Shown here: in pieces, positions 1 through 20,693 of the stretch
How positions within the stretch are numbered: the first letter of the stretch is position 1
Layout of the letters: each line of letters opens with the position of its first letter
Source: Sipunculus nudus
Taxonomy: Eukaryota > Annelida > Sipuncula > Golfingiida > Sipunculidae
Reading direction: 5' to 3'
Assembly (NCBI GenBank): GCA_026874595.1
Contig: CM049316.1
Span: forward strand, 30,489,339 to 30,553,338
DNA: 64,000 nucleotides
Program-made: the position numbers and the translations under genes
The notes under the pieces: model-generated
Seen by the model: the letters and a program-made list of their open reading frames with translations, nothing else
Told to the model about the DNA's origin: nothing
Database searches by the model: none

Positions 1-585
1 TTCAGAAATCAGTTAATTTAAATGTATGTGACATGTTTTGACTATAGGGCCGGTTCCAGGATTTCTTGTGTTTGTTTATATATATATGTGTGTGTGTGTG
101 AATGTCGGGGGGGGGGGCCTGAGAACTGATATCCAGGAATATCCATTAAACATCTTAAAAAAGAAAACATTTATTATTCATGTCCATGAACAAAGTAGAA
201 AATTAATTGCTATTTTTTTAAGTATAACGAGTGAATTTGTTACGTCATCAGTAATATCGTCCCAGTCTGTTTCCTTCCTCTGGCTACAGGCGAGTAATTC
301 TGCTGACGTCACATTTACATATAACACGGTAACACAGAAAATGAACAAAATGCATCAAGTCATCAATCACATGCATTGATTCCCAGGTAATTATAGTCTC
401 AGTAAATATAGATCCCATGCAGTCACATTTCTATAACAGGTGTGTATATCTGCATGATATAAAATATTCCTGACAATGGTCTTTCACGATTACATTAAGC
501 ATGAGAAAGAATTACTTTTCTTGTGCTTAAAGTATCCATGGACTATGCCTAGAGTATATTAATACAGAATATAAATATCAAAACC
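1..585. other. Window start, no gene recognised
   Basis: AT-rich sequence with a short GT microsatellite (about 83-100) followed by an 11-base G run near 106-116. No tubulin exon 1 (the MREIVHIQAGQCGNQ coding stretch) is visible here on either strand. The tubulin gene whose exon 2 begins at 1002 must therefore start upstream of the window or have lost its first exon. Confidence 0.6.
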
Positions 586-770
586 AATGTTGGTATTTAC
601 GGAAATTGGACAGATGGATTAAGATGTATCGAGGACTTTTATGGAATGACACAAGATGACACTTTGTCACCTTTTGACATGTCACGAATTTCTGAAGGGA
701 AAACTGTCTCAAGAATCATATACGCTTTACCTAAATATGCTAGTTTCTACAAATCATCCATCACGTAAGC
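586..770 (+). other. Possible exon of an unidentified protein
   Basis: An open frame of about 60 codons runs from 586 to a TAA at 766-768. The translation has an ordinary protein composition (it includes FYGMTQDDTLSPFDMSRI and SRIIYALPKY) rather than the low-complexity look of chance AT-rich frames. A GTAAGC donor-like sequence overlaps the stop. No ATG or obvious acceptor defines the left edge. The pattern (a C-x5-YG stretch, an F-D turn, a long hydrophobic helix) faintly recalls the second half of a calponin-homology domain, but I do not recognise the protein. It lies upstream of, and in the same orientation as, the tubulin exons, so it would be nested in tubulin intron 1 or mark a broken neighbour gene. 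Confidence 0.25.
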
Positions 771-1001
771 CAATATTTGTATAATCTGATTTAGTACATT
801 AATAAAATTCCCAGTATATGGTATATTTACTGCACATTTCAGGCAGCATATCTATAAATGCTCGCTAAGTGGCGTACAGTAATCAATTCGCTGCTTCGTG
901 GAGATTCTTACCATCAGTTTTGGATGTTTTATATGTAACATATATTGTGTTACACATAGAACAGACAAAATAAATCACAACTATATGGATGCCTGTTACA
1001 G

Positions 1002-1110
1002 TTCTGGGAGGTGATTTCCGCAGAACATGGTATTGACCCAACAGGAATGTACAGTGGTGATTCTGACGTTCAGCTAGAGAGGATCAACGTCTACTACAGT
1101 GAAGGAACGG
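1002..1110 (+). CDS. Beta-tubulin gene 1, exon 2
   Basis: Acceptor CTGTTACAG at 993-1001, donor GTAGGA at 1111. It encodes 36 codons beginning [15 protein letters not shown] and ends in phase 1 (the G of a split Gly codon). It corresponds to residues 20-55 of the family. Confidence 0.93.
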
Positions 1111-4065
1111 GTAGGAAGGAACATCTATATATATACCCCGTTTACATCAGACGTTGCATCAAAGTAAATATTAATTTGGCTAACCCAAAATTTAGTTAAA
1201 TTTGTTTAATAGGGTTAATACCTGACTTCCAAGAGGACATGTTAGTTATATTTTAAGACTAGACTTAGTCGGCAAAATGCTCGAAAACAGAGATCAAGAG
1301 TTGTTGTTTTAGAGTGAGACTCAGTCTTCCCCTTATACTATGCACCAATGGTCATCTTGCAAACTTATCCATCAAACAAGCACTTTTCATGTAGTATTAA
1401 TATCATCCCTTCAATACTTATTAAATATGAACGTTTTATGATATTTCATCATTGAAAAGCTGTGAACAGTCTTACTGGCCTGTCAATATTATTTAAGAAA
1501 ATGATTGACTTTATCAACATTTCTGACGTAGCGATATTTTGCAATGAGACTTAATTAAAAAAAAAGAACAATTATTAAACCAGTTAATACCAGAATGTTC
1601 GCGTTAAAAGTTTGACAATAATAATGATTAAAAAAGAATTTCCACTCATATTCTGTATCAGCATCTTATTAACTATGGAATAATAAAGAAAACAATTTTA
1701 ATGAAAATAATAAATCTGTACCATGTGGTTGTCAAATAAATCATCATAATATCGGTGTCTGTCTTTAAGAAGACTTTCATTAAGGTTATTCCACTTGGAA
1801 AATAACGGATTTGTAGAGTGATTATCTTATTCAGATATTCCAAGACACTCCCGCTCCCGAGGCAGCAGAAATCTTGCGCTTCTATAGAAGCTACTGATTT
1901 TCCCGCTGTCTGCTTTGACCGTTCATGATGCACTTAAACACAAGGTGGTCACATGAACCTGTCTGCTGAAAAAAAAACTGCTTATGTGAGTAGCAGCCAA
2001 CGAAATGCCAGTCAACAAACACTCGACATTCATCAGGCTCCGCCCAGAAACCACGTGAGGGGCCATTCTCTCTGAGCCCGTGGCCTGTTCAAACTGTTAC
2101 CGGGACGATAAGCTGTCACTCAAAACGTGTATTCCTCAATTTGCTGGTAAACCGTTTTGTCTTCCAGCACAGGGTCTCATCTGATTGGACCAAAATACAG
2201 TACTCCCCTCTGGTGTCGAGATTCAGGATACGAGGTCAAAACAAATAGCGCTTACGATACAGGTAGTAGGCCTGTAGGTAAAGCACTGTGTAAAGAGCGT
2301 AGAGGATAAGGAGAGGTAGAAGATTATAATGAAGAAGAAGGACAAGCAATTTAAAATGATGATTGTCATCTTTTTTTCAAGTAGCAGTAATAAAGTAGAA
2401 AGACGAAACAAGAGTAGCGTATAGGAGTAATATACGATAGCTGCCTTTATGTTAAGTTTTCTGTTCTTCTGTCACTGCAGGAGGAAAGTACGTTCCACGG
2501 GCCGTGATGGTGGATCTTGAGCCTGGCACCATGGACTCTGTGCGATCGAGTCCATTCGGTCAGACATTTAGGCCAGACAGTTACGTGTACAGCCAAGGGG
2601 GAGCAGGGAACAACTGGGCCAAGGGACATTACACCGAAGGTGCGGAGCTGATGGACGCAGTTCTTGATGTCGTCAGAAAGGAGGCCGAAAGCTGCGACTG
2701 CTTGCAGGGATTTCAACTGGCGCACTCGCTTGGAGGCGGTACTGGTTCCGGCATGGGGACGCTTCTCATCAGCAAAATCCGCGAAGAATACCCGGACAGG
2801 ATAATGAGCACGTTCTCCGTTGTTCCATCTCCGAAGGTGTGTATAATGAAAAAAACATGTATATTAAAAAAGAAATTTTACTAAATTTCACTTGTCTCTG
2901 ACGTTGAGGGACACAAGGACCATTTCACTTTCAAATGTATTTGTAAATTTATTTATTTTTTTTACAAAAGGCAGGGGCAAATTTTCTTCTGTATGCTTAT
3001 ATTGACAGGAGGTGAAGAACAACAAAAATTCAAGGGGTAGTGAAGATTTTTTTAGAAGACATTTGAATACGATATGTCACTCATACAAAGGTTTGATTAC
3101 AACAGTTGATTTTCCCCTGCTCAGATTTTTCAGGTTCTGTAGTCCCTGTTTGGCTGCTCTTATGGTAAGCCGAACTGCTTTTATTGGAAGAATAATGTCT
3201 TCTTGGATGATAAATCAAGATGAACATTTTGTAATTTCAGGTTTCAGACACTGTCGTTGAGCCATACAACGCTACACTAGCAATCCATCAACTGGTAGAG
3301 AACACGGACGAGACTCACTGCATCGACAACGAGGCTCTGTACGACATCTGCTTCCGCACCTTGAAACTTAAAAATCCAACTTACGGTGACTTAAATCATT
3401 TGGTGTCTGCAACTATGTCTGGTGTCACCACGTGCCTCAGGTTCCCTGGGCAACTTAATGCAGATCTGCGCAAACTGGCGGTAAACATGGTCCCATTCCC
3501 TCGTCTGCACTTCTTCATGCCTGGGTTCGCCCCGCTGACGTCACGGAAGAACCAGCAGTTTCGGGCTTTGACCGTCCCAGAGATCACGCAGCAACTGTTT
3601 GATGCTAGGAACATGATGGCTGCCTGTGATCCACGCCACGGACGGTACCTAACCGTGGCATGCATGTTCCGTGGTCGCATGTCCATGAAGGAAGTAGACG
3701 AACAGCTCCTCAGCATCCAGAACAAGAACAGCAGCTACTTCGTTGAGTGGGTCCCAAACAATGTCAAGACAGCGGTTTGTGACGTCCCTCCACGAGGTTT
3801 GAAAATGTCTGGTACTTTCCTTGGCAACAGCACGGCAATCCAGGGACTGTTCCGACGCATCTCTGAGCAGTTCACGGCTATGTTCCGGCGACGGGCTTTC
3901 CTCCACTGGTACACAGGTGAAGGCATGGACGAGATGGAGTTTACTGAAGCCGAGTCCAACATGAACGACCTGGTAGCCGAGTACCAGCAGTACCAGGACG
4001 CCACGGTAGAGGATTCCTATGATGGAGGTCATGACGGAGAAGAACATGACGAGGATGAAGAGTAG
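1002..4065 (+). CDS. Beta-tubulin, gene 1 (exons 2-4; 5' end absent)
   Basis: Beta subunit of the alpha/beta-tubulin dimer, a GTPase that polymerises into microtubules. Three coding exons are seen: 1002-1110, 2481-2836 and 3241-4065 (TAG). Junctions are phase 1 then phase 0, as in the second tubulin gene of this window. They encode 429 residues; with the usual 19-residue first exon the protein would be 448. The T4 GTP loop GGGTGSG is intact, as are [11 protein letters not shown], the Cys-239 region ([17 protein letters not shown]) and [12 protein letters not shown]. The sequence departs from the conserved isotype: [29 protein letters not shown], and an unusual tail [22 protein letters not shown]-like that lacks the EGEF-type motif. 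No frameshift or stop was found, so it looks functional, perhaps a tissue-restricted isotype (inference). Exon 1 is not found within the 1 kb upstream. Confidence 0.93.
1111..2480 (+). other. Beta-tubulin gene 1, intron 2
   Basis: Intron of 1,370 bp bounded by GTAGGA and CACTGCAG. Most of its second half (about 1633-2290) is a sequence that recurs at about 5096-5770. No coding signal was seen. Confidence 0.85.
1633..2290. repeat. Copy 1 of a 650 bp direct duplication
   Basis: Starts GAATTTCCACTCATATTC and ends near TAAAGCACTGTGTAAAGAGC. It matches 5096-5770 almost base for base with scattered substitutions. This copy has 17 extra bases (ACAGGTAGTAGGCCTGT region) that copy 2 lacks, and lacks a few bases that copy 2 has. 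No terminal repeats or RNA polymerase III boxes were recognised. It could be a segmental duplication or two copies of an unclassified interspersed repeat. Confidence 0.8.
2481..2836 (+). CDS. Beta-tubulin gene 1, exon 3
   Basis: Acceptor CACTGCAG, donor GTGTGT. Encodes 118 codons plus the split Gly, including [11 protein letters not shown], the GTP-binding [12 protein letters not shown] loop and the final VVPSPK. Exactly the same length (356 bp) as exon 3 of the second tubulin gene. Confidence 0.95.
3241..4065 (+). CDS. Beta-tubulin gene 1, last exon
   Basis: Acceptor TTTCAG ends at 3240. The frame runs from [18 protein letters not shown] to TAG at 4063-4065 (274 residues). It carries the helix H7 and M-loop region and a strongly acidic but divergent C-terminal tail rich in Asp, Gly and His. 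Confidence 0.95.
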   Translation, partial: VSDTVVEPYNATLAIHQLVENTDETHCIDNEALYDICFRTLKLKNPTYGDLNHLVSATMSGVTTCLRFPGQLNADLRKLAVNMVPFPRLHFFMPGFAPLTSRKNQQFRALTVPEITQQLFDARNMMAACDPRHGRYLTVACMFRGRMSMKEVDEQLLSIQNKNSSYFVEWVPNNVKTAVCDVPPRGLKMSGTFLGNSTAIQGLFRRISEQFTAMFRRRAFLHWYTGEGMDEMEFTEAESNMNDLVAEYQQYQDATVEDSYDGGHDGEEHDEDEE

Positions 4066-5095
4066 GAGGTGAAGACAAAAGTAGGAGGAGGGACAGAGTA
4101 CGGGAGGAGATGATAATGATGAAGCTCGAGAAAGAAGAATGGGGGATATGGAAGGGTAACTGGGAAATGTGCGAAGGAGCTCGGGGGATTAAGGGATAAG
4201 GTAGAGGAAGAAGGGAGGGAGTTTGAGGCAGAGTGGGTGGGCAGGATTATACAGGAGAAAGAGAGGTGGGGCGTAAAGCTGAAAATGGCACCAAATTTTG
4301 GAATCGAGTACTCTATAGCCAGGTCTAGCATTACCCGACTCGATTACTTTTTTCCTTATCAAAACTGTAAGAATATAAATAGACATCTGTTTATACCGAT
4401 GCAAATGTGTATAAATTTGACTTGGTGACGGCTTGTCTATTTCAACATTAAGGAATATATTAATAGAATGGAAATTCACTTCAAACAAGTAGCTATTTTA
4501 TATATATACGTAACAGATTTCCATGTAATGAGTATGAAGTGTCATGATAGACCGATTAAACATCCTAAATTACAAACTAATTATGCATTGCCTGTTGGTT
4601 ACCATTAACATTTAGATATGCATCAATACAGACAATACACGAGACCAATATTTCAACTGAGTAGTCATTTCAACCCTATTGTGGGTGGGGCTGATTAGTA
4701 GATTAGGAGGAGTATGGGACGGAAAGGGATAGTCGGTTTCAGGCAAGTGTATAGGGGCAAGAAGAGTTGAATGGGAGTATACTAGTATATAGAGTCAATA
4801 ACTGCATACCAGTAACCTGAATAACTTATATAGATAGACCTACTGCGCTCGGTTAAGGGATGCCTCCTAAACGCTTAAACCTTGATAACAACAAAGGCTC
4901 ATCGTTGCACTTTATATTGTACGGGTATATTTTTATCATTTTTTTTAAACCTATGTGTTCATTTGATGTTGCACAAAGTTACACAAACCACCTCTCGTGA
5001 ATATGTAGTAGTACAAACAATCTTAAGCACTTGTTTCTCCTTTAACTGTCGTATATTAAATATCTGTATGTGAATAAATGGAAAATAGCACAAAG
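4066..5095. other. 3' flank of tubulin gene 1
   Basis: A purine-rich GGA stretch follows the stop codon (about 4065-4270), probably 3' UTR. No canonical AATAAA lies close to the stop; one occurs near 5072 (GAATAAATGG), about 1 kb on. No gene seen. Confidence 0.5.
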
Positions 5096-5770
5096 ATATG
5101 AATTTCCACTTATATTCTGTATCAGCATTTTACTAATTATTGAATAATAAAGAAAACAACTTTAATGAAAATAATAAATCTGTACCATGTGGTTGTCAAA
5201 TAAATCATCATAATATCGGTGTCTGTCTTTAAGATGACTTTCATTAAGGTCATTCCACTTGGAAAATAACGGATTTGTAGAGTTATTATCTTATTCAGAT
5301 ATTCCAAGACACTTACGCTCTGAGGCAGCAGAAATCTTGCGCTTCTAAAGAAGCTACTGATTTTCCCGCTGCCTGCTTTTACCGTTCATGATGCACTTAA
5401 ACACAAGGTGGTCACATGGGCCTGTCTGCTGAAAAAAAAAATGCTGATGTGAGTAGCAGCCAACCAAATGCCAGTCAACAAATACTCGACAGGCATCAGG
5501 CTCCGCCCATAAACCACGTGTCTACAGGGGCATTCTCTTCGAGCCTGTGGCCTGTTCAAACGGTCGCCGGGGCGATGAGCTGTCACTCAAAACGAAATGA
5601 ACAACATTGGCCTCGTGTATTCCTCGCTTGGCTGGTAAACCGTTTTGTCTTCCAGCAGAGGGTCTCATCTGATTGGACCAAAATATACAGTGCTCCCCTC
5701 TGGTGTAGAGATTCAGGATACGAGGTCATAACAAACAGCGCTTATGGGTAAAGCGCTGTGTAAAGAGCGT
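5096..5770. repeat. Copy 2 of the 650 bp direct duplication
   Basis: Direct repeat of 1633-2290, in the same orientation. It differs by point changes and small indels, including loss of 17 bases near 5748 and a short insertion near 5600-5620. It lies just downstream of the tubulin gene that carries the other copy in intron 2. Confidence 0.8.
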
Positions 5771-6223
5771 ACAAGACACTGTGATATCGTGTTGGCACCA
5801 GATTTCTAAGAAATGTGTTCCTGTCGAACTCTTTGATGTTTCAATTTAAAAAGCTACATTAATGGACAGGTCAAAATGACAAAAGGCACAGTGTGAAGTT
5901 GGATGAGAAGTACATTGCCGAAAATGGCTAAATATAAACCCATACTTTTCTTTGAATTGTTAACAGTCATAAAGTACGTATATGGAAAGATTAATCCAAG
6001 CACAGTCCTATCAGTTTATATTAGGGGAGTGGCACACGTCCGTACACGAATATAGTTAATGCAGTGGGTCCTCCTGGTGAATGTTATGTAGCCCGAGTCA
6101 TTGTTTATGTACACGTTGGTACGACAAATAACTGAAGAGCGGGCATATCGATACCCCAAGACAAATAACTTGTCATTGAACGGAATGACTCAAACGATGA
6201 AATCACGTGACTGTATATTGGCT

Positions 6224-6228
<5 letters not shown>

Positions 6229-6254
<26 letters not shown>
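6229..6254. repeat. (GA)n microsatellite
   Basis: About 13 uninterrupted GA units followed by a TCTAGATCTA palindrome. Confidence 0.95.
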
Positions 6255-7146
6255 TCTAGATCTATGTGGATATGTATCTTTGTGAGGGTGTTGTGGGCTT
6301 GGCTGCATATGTGTGTTGCCTGTGCATGTGTATAGGCGGGATTAGGTCTATATTCTGTGTCATTTAGAAAATACGGTTTACGCGACATACCATATAGTAA
6401 ATTTAATATGAATGTACTTCATAGAAAATATTTGACCTTTATCCCTTAAGGTACTTTATCGTTTTTAACTAATCTTAATTAATATAATTGATCCATTTCT
6501 ATAATTATTATATGTGTCTCAACACAGAGATATTAGCATTTTTAACAGAATTTTAGTGTGCATTAATATTTGACCCATGCAGACTTATCAGCACCCACCC
6601 CCCTCCCCTCCCCCACCCGCCCCGTCCATTTCTGGGAAGCATTAACATGCATATAACACCACACCGAAGTGCCAGTATTCGCGGACCCATCGGGTGGAAA
6701 CCCGGTCGAAACTTTAAACATGTATAGGCCTGTGCCTAAATGTTTATATTGTAACTAAGGAGGCGGAGGGTGGGACTTGTTTGCTAACAAGAGTTCTCCA
6801 TGCATTCACTTCCGATATTTAACTACACCATACATATCGTTTTGCGTGACATTATATGGTAGTATTATACCTGCATGTATATTATAATATATATGTACTT
6901 TTAATGGTACTCAAAACTGTAGTTTCACCTTTTACTGTACTGGTCCTTATTCCGCCTTTGGACAGGGTCAAATTATGAGTTAGTGCGCCCACATAACTAT
7001 CAAAGTTCAAATTCAGAACACATGATAGATCGATTCACAGTTGAGTGAAAAACTTCACTCGTGAACGTGAAAGGGTATATATATCTTTTGATGAATAACT
7101 ATAAACAGCGACATATTGTAATTTGACTATGTTCTGCACACGTCAC

Positions 7147-7270
7147 TCCCCCTCCCCCCCCCCCCTCTCTCGGGGGGGGGGGGGGGCAATACAGAGAGAT
7201 AAGGGATTATATATCCCCCACATTTAAGCAAGAGGTGGAGGGGGCGGGGGGGTGGGGGGGGGGGGGGTGA
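7147..7270. repeat. Facing C-run and G-run tracts
   Basis: A C-rich tract (7147-7167) is followed within ten bases by a 16-base G run, and about 50 bases later by a second G-rich tract (7230-7267). The facing C and G runs can pair as a hairpin, and the G tracts have G-quadruplex potential. Confidence 0.85.
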
Positions 7271-7584
7271 TGGCCAATGTTATCATTCCCCCTGCAATTC
7301 AGAGATAAATATTTATTTCTTGGAAATTCAGAAATATTTCAAATATTACCTGGGTAATTAGAATAACAGACTGGTTCCATTATTGAATTTACTAGGCCTA
7401 TATTGTGTTTAACATGAAATTTTATATCTATATATTTAACCTGGTTAAAAGGACATTCTATAAGAGAAACATAACTTATTTTTTTTAAACCTTTTACTTA
7501 ATTTTGATAAACTGAAGTTAAATTGAAAAGAAAAAAAATCATGTTACTAATTAAATATAAATTCTTACAAAAATAATTGCCTCG

Positions 7585-7800
7585 AAAAGCTGATAGGCCT
7601 ATAGGCCTATAGCTTTAGCGGAGAACACATATTATATTCTTGTTATACATTTTTAGATATCCATGGAGTTAAAATGCCTTAGAATATAGGCCCACAACAT
7701 GTATAGGCCTACATGAATTGTTTACACACACATACTTACAATTAAGAGTGAAAAATAAAATATGACTATAGGCCTATATATTGACTTCAATTCAGCAAGT
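7585..7800. repeat. Cluster of TAGGCCTA palindromes
   Basis: The word AGGCCT flanked by TAT or ATA occurs repeatedly (two tandem copies near 7590-7610, then near 7706 and 7770, with outliers near 2268, 6727, 7391 and 8071). Dense for AT-rich DNA; function unknown. Confidence 0.6.
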
Positions 7801-9056
7801 CCCTGCATGCATGTTGGCTCTCCTGGCGTAAATTTGTTATTCATATGTAGTGTAAACAAGGTGTAAACATTTATGAACCGTCATATCTTGAGATATATGT
7901 GATCTCACCAGCCTATCTAGATCTTTTTAGTTTACTATTGTATGTTGCTTGCGAGTTCAGCACTCATGATTCAAATGCCCGTGACCGATTTTGAATTCAT
8001 TACCAACTAGGGTCATTTTACATCCTTCCACGGCGTAAATGAAGCTAAACGTTTGAATCAACCATGCAGATAGGCCTATGACTGTGCAGTTTCATGACAC
8101 TAGCTTTATATTATATACTAAGGTCGTTGGATACAGGGTACCTGTTTTAATCAGAATATTTATTGATTAGGATGAGAACCTTTTTCATTTTTTTTTTTTC
8201 ATTCTTCCTGGGCGTGACCCTCCCCTTTCCAAAATCTTGGGTCCGCCCCTGGTATATATTTATTTATACTGGTTTAAACCGGTTCATTAATATTTGGTTT
8301 GAGTCTAGTATCATTACCGGTATCGGTATTTTTTTTTAAGTTTATGAAACTGTTGTCAAGAACAATTAGCCTAATAACTTTTTTTTATAACTTACACTAT
8401 CTGCATGATGTTTACCTGTGTTTGAGATCAAATACACAAGCTTCGTTCGGCCTAAAGCCTACCCGTACTGGCAGTACTTGGTCAAAGTTCTGTCAGAAAT
8501 TCTCACCGAACGTGATTAGGCTTGCGATGTTGAAAATAGCGCGAGATCTACAACATAAATTAACAGGCTTCGCATGACGACGGTTGATAGCTTTACAGTT
8601 AACCTGTGTATATAAATATATGACGAACTTTGTGACCCTGGTGGCCTACGCTAATCGGCATTTATTATTAATGGAAAAGCAATATGTTATAACGGTGCAT
8701 GGCCTGTTATTATGTTTACATGTTGTCAAGGCTTTGGTACCCCGTGGAGATTGCGAAGTGGGTCGTCTCGAAAGAGCGCAAACAACCAGACAAAGATCGA
8801 TGAATTCCTTAAAATAATAATTTATGACTCAAAGTAATAAAACATATTACTATCAAGCTTTTTTAAGTAGCAGGAACATGAAGTTAGATATCCAGAGACC
8901 TCATGTTTTAGAATGATTTTAAATTGACTCACATATAATTTTAAGTATCCCATCATCCCTTCTCCAGTTAAATACTTTTGCATTAATCCATGCTTAGGGG
9001 TTGGCTGTGATTTGTTCGATATACAAAAAAAAAAAAAATCATCATAAACGTAGTCG

Positions 9057-9170
9057 TAATAATAATAATAATAATAATAATATTAAAAATAATAATCATA
9101 ATAAAAATAATAATAATAATAAATAATAATAATAATAATACTATAAATAATAATAATAATAAATATAATT
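9057..9170. repeat. (AAT)n microsatellite
   Basis: Imperfect AAT/AAAT repeat of about 110 bp. A related TTA/ATT-rich stretch lies at 9430-9525. Confidence 0.95.
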
Positions 9171-9743
9171 AAAAGTTGTGTGTGTCTGTGATTTCTATCC
9201 AACATTGTCTACATACGCAATTTATGAAAATAAAATAATAATTGGCGTAAGATTAGCGGATGAACCTGACACTTTTTTCGATAGAACATTTAAATCCTGG
9301 TATTTTGGAAGAATTTTTATGGGAATCTCATTTAAGGTTTTCAAATAAACCAGTATTATATATCCCCATAGTTAAGCCGTTGATAAAAATATTCTTTCAT
9401 TGACAAAAATGACTTTTTTTTTCTTTTCTTTTATGATTATAGCTTTTTTATTATTATTATTTTATTTTTATTTTATTATTATGATTATGATGATGATTAT
9501 TATTATTATTATCATCATCATCGTCATCTTACAGTTTGTATTTACTTTCATCATCTATGTAAAATTTATCTTAAAAATCTCATGACAAATTCAAAGTGTC
9601 ACATTCACCCCTTCACTTACAAAATTCATGTAATCGAACAAGCCAGAATGAGTTATTAAAAGATAATTGCTGATCCATACATGGATGTTAGAGATTTTGA
9701 GATCACCCCCTGACTGTGGCTGAATCATTTGAAAAAATATGGG

Positions 9744-9748
9744 CCAAT
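9744..9748 (+). promoter_or_regulatory. CCAAT box, distal
   Basis: GCCAATCAGAG context, about 295 bp upstream of the tubulin gene 2 TATA box. The same 11-base context recurs at 9966, which supports a real NF-Y type site. Confidence 0.45.
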
Positions 9749-9966
9749 CAGAGTAAGGCGTATTTGTTTGCTTGTAGTTCTTACTTTATGCGCCGTGACA
9801 AAATAGTTCCTCTGAATATCTACAGTTTTTAGGAAAACTGATGGCTATCTTGACAGAGATATTTTATCTGTGACATGCAAAGGCTAAATTGAGTTCAATT
9901 ATACATACATTGATGGTAATTTTGTCGATAAGAAATATTCTCACAGACGCCGGTTGACTCGGTTAG

Positions 9967-9971
9967 CCAAT
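9967..9971 (+). promoter_or_regulatory. CCAAT box, proximal
   Basis: GCCAATCAGAG, 67 bp upstream of the TATA box of the second tubulin gene, a usual spacing for NF-Y. Confidence 0.6.
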
Positions 9972-10037
9972 CAGAGCAGAGAATGGTGATATCATCGCGG
10001 ATTTATTTATGCCGAAATAGCGGTGTCCCCTCAGCAG

Positions 10038-10043
10038 TATAAA
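10038..10043 (+). promoter_or_regulatory. TATA box of beta-tubulin gene 2
   Basis: TATAAA within GCAGTATAAAGCCGCC, 96 bp upstream of the start codon. Transcription would be expected to start near 10068. Confidence 0.7.
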
Positions 10044-10138
10044 GCCGCCAACGGCCAACCTAACGTACAAGAGAATTTGAAATATCAGCTCTAACATCAA
10101 GGGTACGGTTGCGATTACAAGAAAAAAAAACTGCCAAA

Positions 10139-19262
<9,124 letters not shown>

Positions 19263-19460
19263 TTTAACAGTTATTGCAAAAGTCAAAATGTGGCCTGCAA
19301 AAAAAAAACAACAAAAATCTTTCCAAATCGTATATCTGCCTTTTAGATCTCAAATTTGACGCAGGTATCATAAGCAGCAGCATTTGTTCATATCAGTAAT
19401 TCTGCATATCTCTCGGAGGTTCATTGTTCAGGACAACATACTCTGAAAGACTTTTGAAGC

Positions 19461-19466
19461 AATAAA
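19461..19466 (+). terminator. Poly(A) signal of beta-tubulin gene 2
   Basis: AATAAA about 200 bases after the stop codon, the first canonical signal in the 3' flank. Confidence 0.6.
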
Positions 19467-20693
19467 TTCTGGAACCATTTCTAAAATGGGACCTTCAACT
19501 GCATTCACAAACAGAAACACAGCAGAAGCAAACAGCTTCACATTGTCAAGTCAAGAGATAAAAACTTATTATTTTTATTTCTTGTTTCTCTGTACTTTGT
19601 ATGACTTTATTTGAAGCGTGGTATGACTGGAAAGTTTCTTTTAAATGAATAGATTGCATGGACTGCAGTGAATGCAAGAGGTGTTGGCCTGATCTTCCAA
19701 AGTACCCTGTAGGCCACAGCGTAATCAGAGCTATAATTATCAATGTGACTATTGGCCATTAAGAAAAGATCCCACCTGTATATAGAACGGGGGGGGGGGG
19801 GGGGGAGAGCCCAGTGGACAAGTGTGTTGACAGGTCCTACAGGGACCATATAGTAAATATAAATTTTTTTAAGCACCAAAAATGTTGGTTGCTTGCCTGC
19901 CAGACTGTTGGAATAAAATACAATATAATCCTTGTTTTTTCCACACTGTTGCGATAACTGAAGAGGTTTCCCTGTAACGATTACTCTTTTCACAGCAAGT
20001 CAGAAGATATGGGACGGAGGTGTTGGAAAATGCACCCTATTCCCAAACATTTTAGTCCTCCATCCCCCAAAGTTGACAATTCCTCTGAAAGCCAGTCCCA
20101 TCTCAGTGATATGGTGATGGCCTGAATGGAATCTATGGTATATGAGTAAGGTTTGGTCAGACCTGATGGAATGGCATGCAACCTGCTGTTACTGAATGAG
20201 TGAGTTCTGTAGTTAAAAAGTTAAGTGATCTTGATTACGAGGAAAGTACCTGTGGCAGAGTGTGTGCTAGAGTTCGACCACTGAAGCGAGTTCTGTAAAC
20301 TGCTGAAAACCACTCCAGATTACTGTGAATAATATAAACCAGGATTCACAAAACCTGTCCATTGTCAAGAAGCCCACTTTGGTCACTGGAGGTCATTCAT
20401 TGCAGCTATCTCTCCTCCCCAGGCTGTTGTTATGTAATATATTTACTCATGGCCAGCCCTGTCTTGGTTTGCTGGATCAGGCTGTCTGCAGGAACTGCCA
20501 CAGACAGCCATTCTCCCCCCCCCCCCCCCCCCCCACTCCCTTCAACCAATTCTGTTTAAAGACCTGTACAATAAGCAAGATGAATCTTATAATTTCATAT
20601 TTTTTCAGTAACCACTGAGACTCCTCCCCCACCCACCCTTCAATACACAGGACGAATAAAGAAAATGTTATATTATTTTTTTTAGCTCAGCTG
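19467..20693. other. Spacer between tubulin gene 2 and the repeat block
   Basis: Contains a 17-base G run (about 19790-19806), a C run of about 18-20 bases (20515-20534) and a stretch (about 20360-20660) related to the interior of the family A repeats. No gene. Confidence 0.6.

Larger units (their letters stand above)
5771..9056. other. Intergenic spacer, no gene recognised
   Basis: AT-rich spacer. It contains a GA microsatellite, C and G runs, many TAGGCCTA-type words and a short tract near 8200-8252 ending GGGTCCGCCCCTGG that looks like the end of an interspersed repeat. Short open frames here have low-complexity translations and no family signature. Confidence 0.6.

Noticed and set aside
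5416-5751. 111-codon plus-strand frame near tubulin gene 1
   Set aside because: Lies in the duplicated 650 bp sequence; the frame is not kept in the other copy.
8299-8817. Two adjacent plus-strand frames upstream of tubulin gene 2
   Set aside because: Low-complexity translations, no family match, no promoter or splice signals.
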